The notes under the pieces are model-generated. The model was given only the letters and a program-made list of their open reading frames with translations, was not told where the DNA came from and ran no database searches. This document shows positions 17,772 through 26,461 of a stretch of 64,000 nt of DNA, piece after piece (position 1 is the first letter of the stretch; each line of letters starts with the position of its first letter). The stretch is from Gemmata palustris (GTDB taxonomy: Bacteria; Planctomycetota; Planctomycetia; Gemmatales; Gemmataceae): assembly GCF_017939745.1 (NCBI RefSeq), contig NZ_JAGKQQ010000002.1, positions 682,001 through 746,000 of the forward strand. The letters run 5' to 3'. The position numbers and the translations under genes were made by a program.

Positions 17772-18353
17772 TTATTTCTTCTCTTCCTTCACGACCTTCA
17801 CCGACTTGATGACGACGTCCTTGGAGGGCACGTTCTCGTGGCCCTTCACGGTTTCGGTCTCCACGCCCTTGATCTTGTCGACCACGTCCATGCCATCGAT
17901 CACGCGGCCGAACACGCAGTAGCCGACGCCGTCGCCAGCCTTGGCCTTGTCGAGGAACGTGTTGTCCTTGAGGTTGATGTACCACTGGGCGCTGGCGCTG
18001 TTCGGCTCGCTGGTGCGGGCCATCGCGAGCGTGCCCTTGAGGTTCGACAGCCCGTTGCCCGATTCGTTCTTGATCGGGTCGCGGGTCTTCTTCTCCTTCA
18101 TCCCCGACTCGAACCCGCCGCCCTGGATCATGAAATCGCTGATGACCCGGTGGAAAATGGTGCCGTCGTAGTGCTTGTCCTCGACGTACTGCAGGAAGTT
18201 CTTCACCGTGACCGGCGCCTTGTCCTCGAACAACTCGATCTTGACGCTCCCCGCACTCGTTTCGACGAGGACGACCGGGTTGGCCGCCCGCGCGGAACCG
18301 GCCACCACGCCGAGAACCACGAAGCACATCACCATCACTTTGACCGAAATCAT
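17772..18353 (-). CDS. ppiA: Exported cyclophilin-type peptidyl-prolyl isomerase
   Basis: A 193-residue protein with a signal peptide (MISVKVMVMCFVVLGVVAGSARA) and a complete cyclophilin domain: DGTIFHRVISDFMIQGG holds the catalytic Arg, and SAQWYINLKDN and GYCVFGRVIDGMDVVDKI are conserved. It would catalyse proline cis-trans isomerisation in the periplasm. GGAGG lies eight bases before the ATG. The gene stands alone, with a strong hairpin after the stop. Confidence 0.93.
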   Translation of the reverse strand: MISVKVMVMCFVVLGVVAGSARAANPVVLVETSAGSVKIELFEDKAPVTVKNFLQYVEDKHYDGTIFHRVISDFMIQGGGFESGMKEKKTRDPIKNESGNGLSNLKGTLAMARTSEPNSASAQWYINLKDNTFLDKAKAGDGVGYCVFGRVIDGMDVVDKIKGVETETVKGHENVPSKDVVIKSVKVVKEEKK

Positions 18354-18586
18354 GGTTGACCTCCGCGTGCGTCCGTCGGGTGCGGGCGCGACCCCTGCCG
18401 CGCGCCCCGAACCGGCCCGTCTCGCATTTCGATTCTAGCAAGTTTCAGGTTCCCGAGGTCCAAGTTCCAAACTGAAAACCGACACCCGAACGACGGCGCA
18501 CCGGCCCCCCCTCTCTTTTGGATTCGGAACCCTGGAACGCGCAACCGGGAACTGGTAGTGTGCTGGTCCCGCCCGGAGGCTCACAC

Positions 18587-20590
18587 ATGCGCTTGTTTCT
18601 CGCCATCGGTCTGTTCACCGGCATCGGGGCTACGGTCGGGGTGTCGCAACCCGACACGGCCGCGGCCCAAGAGAAGAAGGACGACAAGAAGGTGGCGCAG
18701 CCGAAGTTCGATCCGCCGAAGCCCACCAAGCCCGACGAAGCAACGCTCAAGCAAATCACGGAGAAAACGGAACAACTCCGCAGAGCGGTGGCGGCACTGA
18801 AAGAGAAGAAGATCCCCGGTGACGTGCTGGTCGAGGTCGAAATCTACCTGAAGGCGGCAGAGAACATTGTCCGGTTTGAAGAGTGGTACCACGCGAACAG
18901 TGGGAAGTGGGCGCTGACCACGCTCGACCAGGGCCTCGCCCGGGCGAAGCAGGCCGAAGGCGGCAAGGCCGTCTGGCGCGACGCCCCGGGCAGATGGGTG
19001 TTGCGCGCGTACCGGTCGCACGTCGACGACTCGATTCAGCCCTACGCGGTGCTGTTACCCCACGACTACGGCAAAGACCCGAACAAGAAATGGCGGCTCG
19101 ACGTTGTCCTGCATGGGCGCGACTCGTCGCTGACCGAAGCGAAGTTCATCGCGACCCACGGCGGCGCGGCACCGAAGGATTTGGCGTACATCCAACTCGA
19201 AGTGTACGGGCGGGGAAACAACGCATACCGCTGGGCCGGCGAGACGGATGTGTTCGAGGCCATGCGCGCATTTGAAGGTTCTTCCGGGGCTGGATCGGTT
19301 AACCAGAACCGCGTTGTGCTTCGCGGGTTCTCGATGGGCGGTGCGGGCGCCTGGCACATCGGGCTGCGACACCCCTCCTCGTTCTGCGTTATCGGTCCCG
19401 GCGCCGGCTTTACGACCACACACGGCTACATCGCGAACTTGCCGAAGCACCTGCCCGAACATCAGGAGAAGTGCCTGCGTATCTACGACGCGATCGGGTA
19501 CGCCGAGAATGCCTTCAACATTCCGGTGGTCGCGTACAGCGGAGAGAAAGACGCGCAGAAGAAGGCCGCGGACAACATCGAGAACGCGCTGAAGGGCTTC
19601 AAAGAGCCGCACGAGTTCAAGCACCTCGTTGCGCCGGGGTTGGAACACCAGATGCCGAAGGAGTGGCAGGGGAAGGCCGAGGTCGAGTACCGCAAGTTCG
19701 CGGACAAGGGCCGCAACCGCGATCCGGAGCGTATCAGGTTCGTGACGTACACCGCCGGTCTGTGCGACTGGATCGATGTCCGCGCGCTCGCCGTTCCCTA
19801 CGAGAAAGCGGTCGTGGACGCGAGCTATAAGGGCGGGGTGTTTACGATTGCGACGACGAACGTTCGCACCATCTGTGTCAACAACCCCGACCTCCGACAG
19901 AAGGCCGTTGTTAACGTGGACGGGCAGCGGGTGGAAACCGTGGCGGGCAAGGACACGTTAGGAATGTTTGCAGTCGAGAAGGTGGGGCAAAAGTGGGCGG
20001 ACGTGAGTGCCGATGCGCCTTTCAGCACGCGGTGCGTCCCGGCGATCAAGGAGTCCGGTCTGGAAGGCCCGATCGACGACGCCTTCCGGTCGCATTTTGT
20101 TGTCGTCGGCCCGGCTGCTGGTGGCTACCCGGCTGCGGCCCTGGAGCAGTTTGCCGCGCTCTGGGACCGCTATTTTCGTGGTACTCTGTTCGTAACCACT
20201 GAGGGAAAATACGATCCCGATCGCGGGCAAAACCTCGTCCTCTTCGGCGATCCACAAAGCAACCCGCTCATCGCAAAGGTGCTCCCGAAACTGCCCATCA
20301 CCTGGACGAAAGACAAGCTCGTGGTGAACGGCACCGAGTACGATCCGAAAATACACGTTCCCGTACTCATCTACCCGAACCCACTGACCGACAAATTCTC
20401 TTACGTCGTCATCAACAGCGGGCACACGTTCAAGGAAGCCGACCTGAAGGGCACCAACGCGCTCTTGTACCCGCGCCTCGGTGATTGGGCCGTAATCAAG
20501 CCGGCGCCGACCGAGAAAGACCCGGCCGCGTATGAGGTCGTTGCCGCCGGGCTGTTCGATGAGAACTGGCAGTTTCCCAAGAAGAAATGA
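18587..20590 (+). CDS. Exported alpha/beta-hydrolase (prolyl-oligopeptidase/esterase-like)
   Basis: The start at 18587 has GGAGG upstream and begins a signal peptide (MRLFLAIGLFTGIGATVG), giving 667 residues. A helical N-terminal region is followed by an alpha/beta-hydrolase domain with the nucleophile elbow GFSMGGAGA near residue 250, an Asp in the SGEKDAQK region and a His in PGLEHQMP. The C-terminal third is beta-rich. The family includes periplasmic esterases and oligopeptidases; the substrate is unknown. It is monocistronic and closed by a hairpin. Confidence 0.8.
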   Translation: MRLFLAIGLFTGIGATVGVSQPDTAAAQEKKDDKKVAQPKFDPPKPTKPDEATLKQITEKTEQLRRAVAALKEKKIPGDVLVEVEIYLKAAENIVRFEEWYHANSGKWALTTLDQGLARAKQAEGGKAVWRDAPGRWVLRAYRSHVDDSIQPYAVLLPHDYGKDPNKKWRLDVVLHGRDSSLTEAKFIATHGGAAPKDLAYIQLEVYGRGNNAYRWAGETDVFEAMRAFEGSSGAGSVNQNRVVLRGFSMGGAGAWHIGLRHPSSFCVIGPGAGFTTTHGYIANLPKHLPEHQEKCLRIYDAIGYAENAFNIPVVAYSGEKDAQKKAADNIENALKGFKEPHEFKHLVAPGLEHQMPKEWQGKAEVEYRKFADKGRNRDPERIRFVTYTAGLCDWIDVRALAVPYEKAVVDASYKGGVFTIATTNVRTICVNNPDLRQKAVVNVDGQRVETVAGKDTLGMFAVEKVGQKWADVSADAPFSTRCVPAIKESGLEGPIDDAFRSHFVVVGPAAGGYPAAALEQFAALWDRYFRGTLFVTTEGKYDPDRGQNLVLFGDPQSNPLIAKVLPKLPITWTKDKLVVNGTEYDPKIHVPVLIYPNPLTDKFSYVVINSGHTFKEADLKGTNALLYPRLGDWAVIKPAPTEKDPAAYEVVAAGLFDENWQFPKKK

Positions 20591-20600
20591 CCACGGTTCC

Positions 20601-20630
20601 GCGCGGCGCTCCCACTTGAGAGCGCCGCGC
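20601..20630. terminator. 11-bp GC-rich hairpin
   Basis: The arms 20601-20611 and 20620-20630 are exact reverse complements with an 8-base loop. They lie between the stop of the hydrolase (plus) and the stop of the membrane rhodanese (minus), consistent with a shared terminator. Confidence 0.7.
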
Positions 20631-20641
20631 CCTCGTTAGCG

Positions 20642-21187
20642 TCACGAAGCGCAAGTTGGGCCGGCGGGCTTCGCTTTCCGCCGGTTCCACGGCATTCGGG
20701 CCAAGAGCAGCCCCATTCCGCAGGTGTCGGTCACGCCCGCGAACACCAGGCCCGCACCGACGAACGCCGAGATGCCGAAGAACCCGGGGTGAACGAACCC
20801 GAGGGCGACACCGAGGAGCACCAGCGCCCCGGCCGCGATGCGCACCTGGCGCTCCAGCGCGATCGTTTTCCGCCCGCGGACCACGGGCACCCCCGCCTCG
20901 ACACACGCGAGCGTGCCGCCGGCCACGTTCGTCACGTTCGTGAACCCGGCCGCGAGTAATTGCGCGCACACTTTCTCGCCGCGGCTCCCGCGCTGGCACA
21001 CCACGAACAGCGGCGCGGCGGGATCAGTACCCACCGTGCTCGGGTCGAGCCGGTCGAGCGGCACGTTGTGCGCGAACGCGACGTGAACGTCCTCGAACTC
21101 CGCCGGCGTGCGCACGTCGATCAGCGCGACCGGGCCGGCTTTCGCCAATTCCGCGAGTTGCGTCGGGGTGATGGTGGGAGCGGACAT
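20642..21187 (-). CDS. Membrane-anchored rhodanese (YgaP-like)
   Basis: A 181-residue protein. Residues about 5-105 form a rhodanese domain with the active-site loop CQRGSRG, whose Cys carries the persulfide. Residues about 110-175 form a hydrophobic DUF2892-like hairpin (ALVLLGVALGFVHPGFFGIS), as in the inner-membrane sulfurtransferase YgaP. It is 31 bases downstream of the CoA-disulfide reductase gene on the same strand and has AGGAGG upstream. Sulfur transfer from persulfides is the likely role. Confidence 0.88.
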   Translation of the reverse strand: MSAPTITPTQLAELAKAGPVALIDVRTPAEFEDVHVAFAHNVPLDRLDPSTVGTDPAAPLFVVCQRGSRGEKVCAQLLAAGFTNVTNVAGGTLACVEAGVPVVRGRKTIALERQVRIAAGALVLLGVALGFVHPGFFGISAFVGAGLVFAGVTDTCGMGLLLARMPWNRRKAKPAGPTCAS

Positions 21188-21218
21188 TGTGAACCTCCTG
21201 GATTTGGCGGAGAAGCGT

Positions 21219-22898
21219 TTATTGGGGCGTAAGGCCGTCTCGTGCGGCCTTCCACGTCTTGAACGAGCCGGCGAGGTTCCGGCACCGGAACCCGTGCTGC
21301 ATCAGTACGCGGCAGGCGGTGTACGAGCGCTGCCCGCTCGCGCAGTGCGCGACGATCTCCCGATCGCGGGGCAACTCGCTCAGTCGGGCGCGGAGTTCCC
21401 CGAGCGGGATGTGGACGGAGTCGGGGATCGCTCCGCCCGCCCGCTCCGGGGCGTCGCGCACGTCGAGAACGAGTACGTGCGAACGGTCCAGTGCCGCGAC
21501 CTCGTCCCACTGGATCGTTCGCACGCGCCCGGCGCGGACGTTCTGCGCGACCATCCCGGCCAGGTTCACCGGGTCTTTCGCGGAGCCGAACGGCGGGGCG
21601 TAGCAGAGCTCCAGGTCCGCCACGTCATCGACCGTCAGGCCCGCGCGGAGCGCGGTAGCGAGCACATCAACGCGCTTGTCCACACCGTCGGGGCCAACCG
21701 CTTGTGCGCCGAGTAATTTCCCCGAATCCGGGGCGAAGAGGATTTTCAGCGCGAGCGCCCTGGCACCGGGGTAGTAGCCCGCGTGCGAATTCGGGTGCAG
21801 GTGGACCGCCTCGAACGCGATCCCGGCGGCCCTCAGTTGAGCTTCGTTCGCCCCCGTGACCGCGGCCGTGAGGCCGAAGACGCGCACGATCGCGGTGCCG
21901 AGCGCGCCGGGGCACGCGCTCGCGGTACCGAAGATGTTGTCGGCCGCGGTGCGCCCCTGGCGGTTCGCGGGGCCGCCCAGCGGTATGAGGGCGGGCGCGC
22001 CCGTGACCGCGTGCGTCACTTCGATCGCGTCGCCGACCGCGTAGATGTTCGGGTCGCTCGTGCGCAGGTGCTCGTCGACTTTGATGCCGCCGGTTCGACC
22101 GAGATCCAGGCCCGCCGCGACCGCGAGCGTCGATTCCGGGCGCACGCCCAAACCCGTCACGACCACGTCGGCCGGGAGGCGCGTGCCGTCGGCGAGCACC
22201 ACGACCGAGGCGCTCGCCGACTCGTCGGCTCGCGGGTCATCGAACTCTTTCAGCCCGTTATTGAGGTGCAGGGCGACGCCGCGCCCGCGGAGTTCGAGGT
22301 GCAGGTGCGCGGCCATCTCCGGGTCGAACGGCTTCAAAACCTGCGGGTTCCGCTCGACGACGGCCACCCGCAGCCCGCGCGCGTGGAACTGTTCTGCGAC
22401 CTCCAAGCCGATGAACCCGCCGCCCACGACGACGGCCGTTTTCGCGCCCCGGTCCCGGACCCAGGCGTCGATCCGGTCCATGTCTTCGAGCGTGCGCAGC
22501 GCGAAGTGCCCGGCGCGCGCCGCGCCCGGTACGCGCGGGACGATCGGCGCCGCCCCCGTGGACAGGATGAGGGCGTCGTACCGTTCGGTGGTCGCGTGCC
22601 CCGAAACGAGGTCGCGCACGTCGATTTCCCGGCGCCCGCGGTGAATCGCGGTGACCTCGGACCGCGTGCGCACCTCGATGTTGAAGACCGCTTTCAGGCG
22701 CTCGGGGGTCTGCACTAGCAACTTCTTGCGGTCGGCAATTTCCCCGCCCAAGAAGTACGGCAGCCCGCAGTTCGCATACGACACGTCCGGTCCGCGCTCG
22801 AACACGATGATTTCCGCGCTCTCGGACAGCCGCCGGGCGCGGGCGGCCGCGCTCATCCCGCCGGCCACACCCCCCACAATTAGCACGCGCTTGCTCAT
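21219..22898 (-). CDS. CoA-disulfide reductase-rhodanese fusion (CoADR-RHD)
   Basis: A 559-residue protein. Residues about 1-445 are an FAD/NAD(P)H pyridine-nucleotide-disulfide oxidoreductase: FAD motif VLIVGGVAGGMSAA, redox Cys in SYANCGLPYFLGG, NADH motif VVVGGGFIGLEVAE and FAD-binding IYAVGDAIE. Residues about 460-555 are a rhodanese domain with catalytic loop CASGQRS. Such fusions reduce CoA disulfides or persulfides. It is divergent from an ArsR-type regulator, with an operator-like palindrome between them. Confidence 0.94.
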   Translation of the reverse strand: MSKRVLIVGGVAGGMSAAARARRLSESAEIIVFERGPDVSYANCGLPYFLGGEIADRKKLLVQTPERLKAVFNIEVRTRSEVTAIHRGRREIDVRDLVSGHATTERYDALILSTGAAPIVPRVPGAARAGHFALRTLEDMDRIDAWVRDRGAKTAVVVGGGFIGLEVAEQFHARGLRVAVVERNPQVLKPFDPEMAAHLHLELRGRGVALHLNNGLKEFDDPRADESASASVVVLADGTRLPADVVVTGLGVRPESTLAVAAGLDLGRTGGIKVDEHLRTSDPNIYAVGDAIEVTHAVTGAPALIPLGGPANRQGRTAADNIFGTASACPGALGTAIVRVFGLTAAVTGANEAQLRAAGIAFEAVHLHPNSHAGYYPGARALALKILFAPDSGKLLGAQAVGPDGVDKRVDVLATALRAGLTVDDVADLELCYAPPFGSAKDPVNLAGMVAQNVRAGRVRTIQWDEVAALDRSHVLVLDVRDAPERAGGAIPDSVHIPLGELRARLSELPRDREIVAHCASGQRSYTACRVLMQHGFRCRNLAGSFKTWKAARDGLTPQ

Positions 22899-22971
22899 GA
22901 TCTTCTCCGCGGGCCTTCACCTGCGCCTTCAATGACGGTAGAATTACCGCGATGGAATTTGCGATTGGGCG

Positions 22972-22991
22972 ATATTGCTATTTGGCAATAT
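22972..22991. promoter_or_regulatory. ArsR-type operator palindrome
   Basis: ATATTGC (22972-22978) and GCAATAT (22985-22991) form a perfect inverted repeat with a 6-base spacer, a classic arrangement for ArsR/SqrR-type repressors. It lies between the divergent CoADR-rhodanese gene and the regulator, 16 bases before the regulator's chosen start. Confidence 0.75.
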
Positions 22992-23006
22992 AGTGTGGAG
23001 TGTGAC

Positions 23007-23354
23007 GTGGAGTCAAGTCCTCTCGACCGGAACGCCCTTGAAGCAGTGGCTCGGCTGTTCGCGGTGCTCGCGGAGCCGACGCGACTGGCGATTCTTCAGT
23101 GCTTAAAGGGCGGGCCGAGGGCGGTTTCGGAGCTGGTGAACGAACTCGAAGCGAAACAGGCCAATGTTTCCAAGCAGCTCGGTATCCTCTACGCGGCCGG
23201 GCTGCTCGCGCGAGAGAGGGACGGGAATTTGGTGCGGTATTCGATTGCCGAATCGATGATTTTCGAGCTGTGCGAACTGGTGTGTGGCAAGCTCCGGCGC
23301 GACGCGGAGCGCCGACTTGAGGCGCTGGGCGGGGAGGACAAACCGCGAAAGTGA
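23007..23354 (+). CDS. ArsR-family regulator, possible persulfide sensor
   Basis: The GTG at 23007 is chosen because GGAG lies six bases upstream and because the frame's earlier ATG at 22932 would put the operator palindrome inside the gene. The 115-residue product is a winged helix (LFAVLAEPTRLAILQCL; SELVNELEAKQANVSKQLGIL). Cys 32, Cys 89 and Cys 93 are present; Cys 32 and one of the C-terminal pair sit near the two redox cysteines of SqrR/BigR sulfide sensors. It is divergent from the sulfur genes it probably represses. Confidence 0.85.
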   Translation: MESSPLDRNALEAVARLFAVLAEPTRLAILQCLKGGPRAVSELVNELEAKQANVSKQLGILYAAGLLARERDGNLVRYSIAESMIFELCELVCGKLRRDAERRLEALGGEDKPRK

Positions 23355-23543
23355 TCCGCGGTTCTATCGCCAAACCAGAACACGTCCGATCGCGCGACCG
23401 GTCTCGGCGCCGGGACCGCGGACGATCCGACGAGTGCGAGGCGCGCGGCCGGTATTCGGGCGGAGTGTTTTGTCGAGCGGGTCAGCGTGTGCCCGCGTGA
23501 CGTTGTGGAGAGGAGCGCTCGACGAGCCGCGTCGAGCGGGCCG

Positions 23544-23741
23544 TTAGTCGAGCGGGGGCCACTGGTTAGCCATGCCCTCGCGCTCGACGTCGCGCACCTG
23601 GTCCTCGCTCACCGCGAACTGGCGCGCCACCGCGGTGCGCGACGCGGCCACGCCCGCTCCGCCGTCCTGGGCCTCGACCAGCGCCTTGAAAATCGCGCGG
23701 CGCTGTTCGACGGTGATTTGGCCTGATTGTTCTTCGGACAT
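23544..23741 (-). CDS. Small helical protein, unknown function
   Basis: A 65-residue protein starting at the ATG at 23741 (MSEEQSGQITVEQRRAIFKAL). It is acidic and helical, and ends with a QFAVSEDQVRDVEREGM segment that could be half of a helix-turn-helix. An AGG is eight bases upstream. I recognise no family. Confidence 0.55.
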   Translation of the reverse strand: MSEEQSGQITVEQRRAIFKALVEAQDGGAGVAASRTAVARQFAVSEDQVRDVEREGMANQWPPLD

Positions 23742-23856
23742 GTCGAACCTCGCGGCACGGGTGCAATACAACACCCATATATCCTACGACCCGTTTCGGT
23801 TCGGGCACGAAATTCGCGCACAGTTACCGGAACCGTTCCCAATAGTGCCGCTCCAA

Positions 23857-24504
23857 ATGTCACTTCGAGAACTACTCGTACCGATCACCGACACCGACCC
23901 ACCGGCCGACGTGCGCCGGTTCCTCCGCGACGCCGAGCGCCGGATCGACCGGTTCCAGACCGCGTGCCGGGTGCCCGCGTTCGTCCCGTGCGATTACACC
24001 ACCGCGTACAAGGTGCTCCGGGCGCTGGCCGGCGGGGAGTTCACGCGCGGGTCGCGCTTCTGCGAGTGGGGGTGCGGGTTCGGCGTGGTCGTGGGGCTGG
24101 CCGCGATGCTCGACTTCGATGCGTGCGGGATCGAGATCGAGGGCACGCTGGTCGACGAGGGGCGCCAGCTCGCCGAGGACTACGATTTGCCGGTGGAGCT
24201 GATCCACGGGAGCTTCGTCCCGCCCGGCGCGGAGGACCGCGTGTACAAGGGCGGCACGTACTCGTGGCTCACGACCGAGGGCGACCAGGCGTATGAAGAC
24301 CTGGACCTGGAAATCAGCGACCTGGACGTGATTTTCGCGTACCCGTGGCCGGACGAGGAGGCGGTGGTGTACGACCTGTTCGACTCCTACGCGGGCGTCG
24401 GGGCGGTGCTGGCGACGTACCACGGCAGCGCCGACTTCCGGCTCCGGCGGAAGGTGAGCGACCGACAAAAGGGACCGAAGCGAAAAAAGCCCCGTGACCG
24501 TTGA
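23857..24504 (+). CDS. SAM-methyltransferase-like protein
   Basis: I start at the ATG at 23857; the frame is open far upstream but that part overlaps the small minus-strand gene and looks like shadow sequence. The 215-residue product has FCEWGCGFGVVVGLAAML followed by CGIEIEGTLVDEG, a good class I methyltransferase motif I and acidic strand 2. DLDVIFAYPWPDEEAVVYDLF resembles motif IV. The C-terminus is strongly basic. The substrate is unknown. Confidence 0.7.
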   Translation: MSLRELLVPITDTDPPADVRRFLRDAERRIDRFQTACRVPAFVPCDYTTAYKVLRALAGGEFTRGSRFCEWGCGFGVVVGLAAMLDFDACGIEIEGTLVDEGRQLAEDYDLPVELIHGSFVPPGAEDRVYKGGTYSWLTTEGDQAYEDLDLEISDLDVIFAYPWPDEEAVVYDLFDSYAGVGAVLATYHGSADFRLRRKVSDRQKGPKRKKPRDR

Positions 24505-24645
24505 CGCGCGCGTTCCATAGCCTAGATGTGCCGAAAATAGTTTCCAAAGCAGGAACTTCCGAACCGATATCGGGTCGTTTATATTAGGGAAGGCGTTTTT
24601 TCACTCAGAACCCACCACAATGGGTCCGATTCACGGGGACATCGA

Positions 24646-24846
24646 ATGGGCTTGCGGATGCGTGTTCACGAGCGGGAGCCGATCGGCGCCGCTCTCCGGC
24701 GGTTCAAAAAACTGATCGAGCGCAGCGGGATGAAGGGTGAACTCCGCTCCCACGAGTATTACGAGAAGCCGTGCGAGGCCCGGCGCCGCAAGGAAGCCCG
24801 CCGCATGAACGCGATCCGCAAGGCCGCGAGCACGCCCCGCACCTGA
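24646..24846 (+). CDS. rpsU: Ribosomal protein S21
   Basis: A 66-residue basic protein with the S21 signature: EPIGAALRRFKKLIERSG followed by ELRSHEYYEKPCEARRRKEA. S21 binds the 30S platform near the anti-Shine-Dalgarno. The length and the basic C-terminal tail fit the family. GGGGAC precedes the ATG. The next gene starts about 360 bases later. Confidence 0.95.
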   Translation: MGLRMRVHEREPIGAALRRFKKLIERSGMKGELRSHEYYEKPCEARRRKEARRMNAIRKAASTPRT

Positions 24847-25021
24847 ACCGCCCACGTCCGAACTCTCGGCACTCGGTGAACCGTAGGCCCGTGAGGGCGG
24901 CGGGGCCGTATCAATTTTCTATTTTTCGCGCACCAAAATCATTCCGCGCTCCAGTGCGTGCCGCTCGCGTCGCGAGCGGTGCTGGACAAATTCGTTCGGT
25001 TCGGGCTCGTGCCCGCGAGTC

Positions 25022-25055
25022 GAACGAGCCGCGACCGCGAGGGAGCGGGAGGCGC
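25022..25055 (+). repeat. Dispersed intergenic repeat, copy 1
   Basis: The segment contains GAGCCGCGACCGCGAGGGAG followed by CGGGAGGCG. Nearly the same string occurs at 26289-26316, and a related one lies in inverted orientation at 26357-26396. It lies in the 359-base gap between rpsU and the next exported-protein gene, which otherwise shows nothing I can name. Confidence 0.6.
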
Positions 25056-25205
25056 CACCGCGAGAAACCGGAAACGACCAAGCTCTGCGTTCAACGCCAA
25101 TCCCTGCAAATCCTTCCGCCCTCATTAGCCCTTCCTCTTGCTATGGGTATCGTGGGCGCCAATCGCGTTACTGCCAATCCATCAATGGCTCGTGCGGAGG
25201 CGCTC

Positions 25206-26267
25206 GTGACACCGTTTCGATTCGCGCTGACTGTTGGCTGTTTGCTGGCGATCGTACCCACTGCGTGGGGCGCGCCGGTCGTGGGGCAGGCCCAACCCGA
25301 CCACCTCCCCTTCGGAACCGTGTGCGTGGGCGGGATCGCTGAAGGGAGTTTCCTGGTGTACGCTTCGGCCGACGACCCGAAACCGGTAGTAAAGGTCGAG
25401 GCCCCGAAGTTCGTGAAGGTACTCGGTACCGAGACCTACGCCCGACAAGCGGGTCTGGGGAACAACTTTACGTGTGTTGCGGTCGAGGTCGCGATCGAGA
25501 CGGCCCGCGCGGGCGAATTTGAAGGCGAGATCAAGGTTACCGTTGGGGAGGTCACAACCAAGGTGCCGGTCTCGGCCGCTGTGAAGGCACGGAAGGTCGG
25601 GCAGACGCGGCTCCTGGTTGCCGGAACGCCGTTCGAGCGGGACTCGGCGGACAACGGGAAAATGTATAAGGCCTGGACCGACCTCGTTCGGGGCGCGGAT
25701 CTGGACGCGAGTTACCTGCTCGTTCGCGCCAAGCAGCCGGTTCTCCGCGGTCTTGATTTGAGCAAGTACAACTGCGTCCTGTTGGACGCTCGTGCCCTCT
25801 TGGTGAAGACCGCGGACGATGTGCAACAGGTTCGGGCTTTTGCTAAAGCGGGCGGCCGCGTGGTCGTCACGACGAGCGCGTTCTTTGCGGGATCGGTTCC
25901 CGCGGCGAACGAGGTGCTAGACGGGACCGGCTTGGAACTCCTCGATCAAGAAGCACCGCGCGGACTGAAGAATGCGACCCCGAAGGCCGACGATTTCTCC
26001 GCCGAAGTGGTTAAGGCCGGCATCAAATCGACGACGTTCTTTCGGGCTTCACCGATCCGTGTGGAGAACGCCGGTCGGGTTCTCGTGAACGCGGTCGGTT
26101 TCGAGAAAGCGGGCTTGGGGTTCGTGGCAACAGCGAAAGTCGGAAAGGGAGAGATCACCGCCGTTGGTGTGCCGCTGTGGTGGTGGTGGGCCGCCGGGGA
26201 ACGCGGGGAGGGCGCCGATAACGCGAAGTTGCTCCGCTGGCTCCTCGCCCCGCCGCTCGCCGGTTAG
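25206..26267 (+). CDS. Exported protein with DUF1573-like N-terminal domain
   Basis: The GTG at 25206 has GCGGAGG six bases upstream and starts a signal peptide (VTPFRFALTVGCLLAIVPTAWGA); the frame upstream is open but lacks coding character. The 353-residue product has a beta-rich domain near residues 30-125 (HLPFGTVCVGGIAEGSF, EVTTKVPVSAAVKA) resembling DUF1573/HYDIN-like domains. A second alpha/beta domain near 130-345 (VRAFAKAGGRVVVTTSAFFAG) resembles a glutamine-amidotransferase-like fold. No catalytic residues are assigned. Confidence 0.65.
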   Translation: MTPFRFALTVGCLLAIVPTAWGAPVVGQAQPDHLPFGTVCVGGIAEGSFLVYASADDPKPVVKVEAPKFVKVLGTETYARQAGLGNNFTCVAVEVAIETARAGEFEGEIKVTVGEVTTKVPVSAAVKARKVGQTRLLVAGTPFERDSADNGKMYKAWTDLVRGADLDASYLLVRAKQPVLRGLDLSKYNCVLLDARALLVKTADDVQQVRAFAKAGGRVVVTTSAFFAGSVPAANEVLDGTGLELLDQEAPRGLKNATPKADDFSAEVVKAGIKSTTFFRASPIRVENAGRVLVNAVGFEKAGLGFVATAKVGKGEITAVGVPLWWWWAAGERGEGADNAKLLRWLLAPPLAG

Positions 26268-26288
26268 TTGGTTTCGCGCTCTGCACGG

Positions 26289-26396
26289 CGAGCCGCGACC
26301 GCAAGGAGCGGGAGGCGGCGGCTTGATGATTCCAGTTCAGTACACGGGGAGCCTAACCCCGCTCCCTTGCAGTCGCGGCTCGTTCGCGCTCCGCGA
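26289..26396. repeat. Dispersed intergenic repeat, inverted pair (copies 2 and 3)
   Basis: A copy at 26289-26316 on the plus strand and one at 26357-26396 on the minus strand (both containing GAGCCGCGAC) form an imperfect inverted pair. It lies just after the stop of the exported-protein gene and before the convergent feoB stop. It may fold into a terminator-like hairpin. Confidence 0.6.
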
Positions 26397-26461
26397 CGAT
26401 CACGGAATGAATTCGGGCGAGTTCACTTCGGATGCGCCTCCTCGTCAATCGGAGGAGGCTC

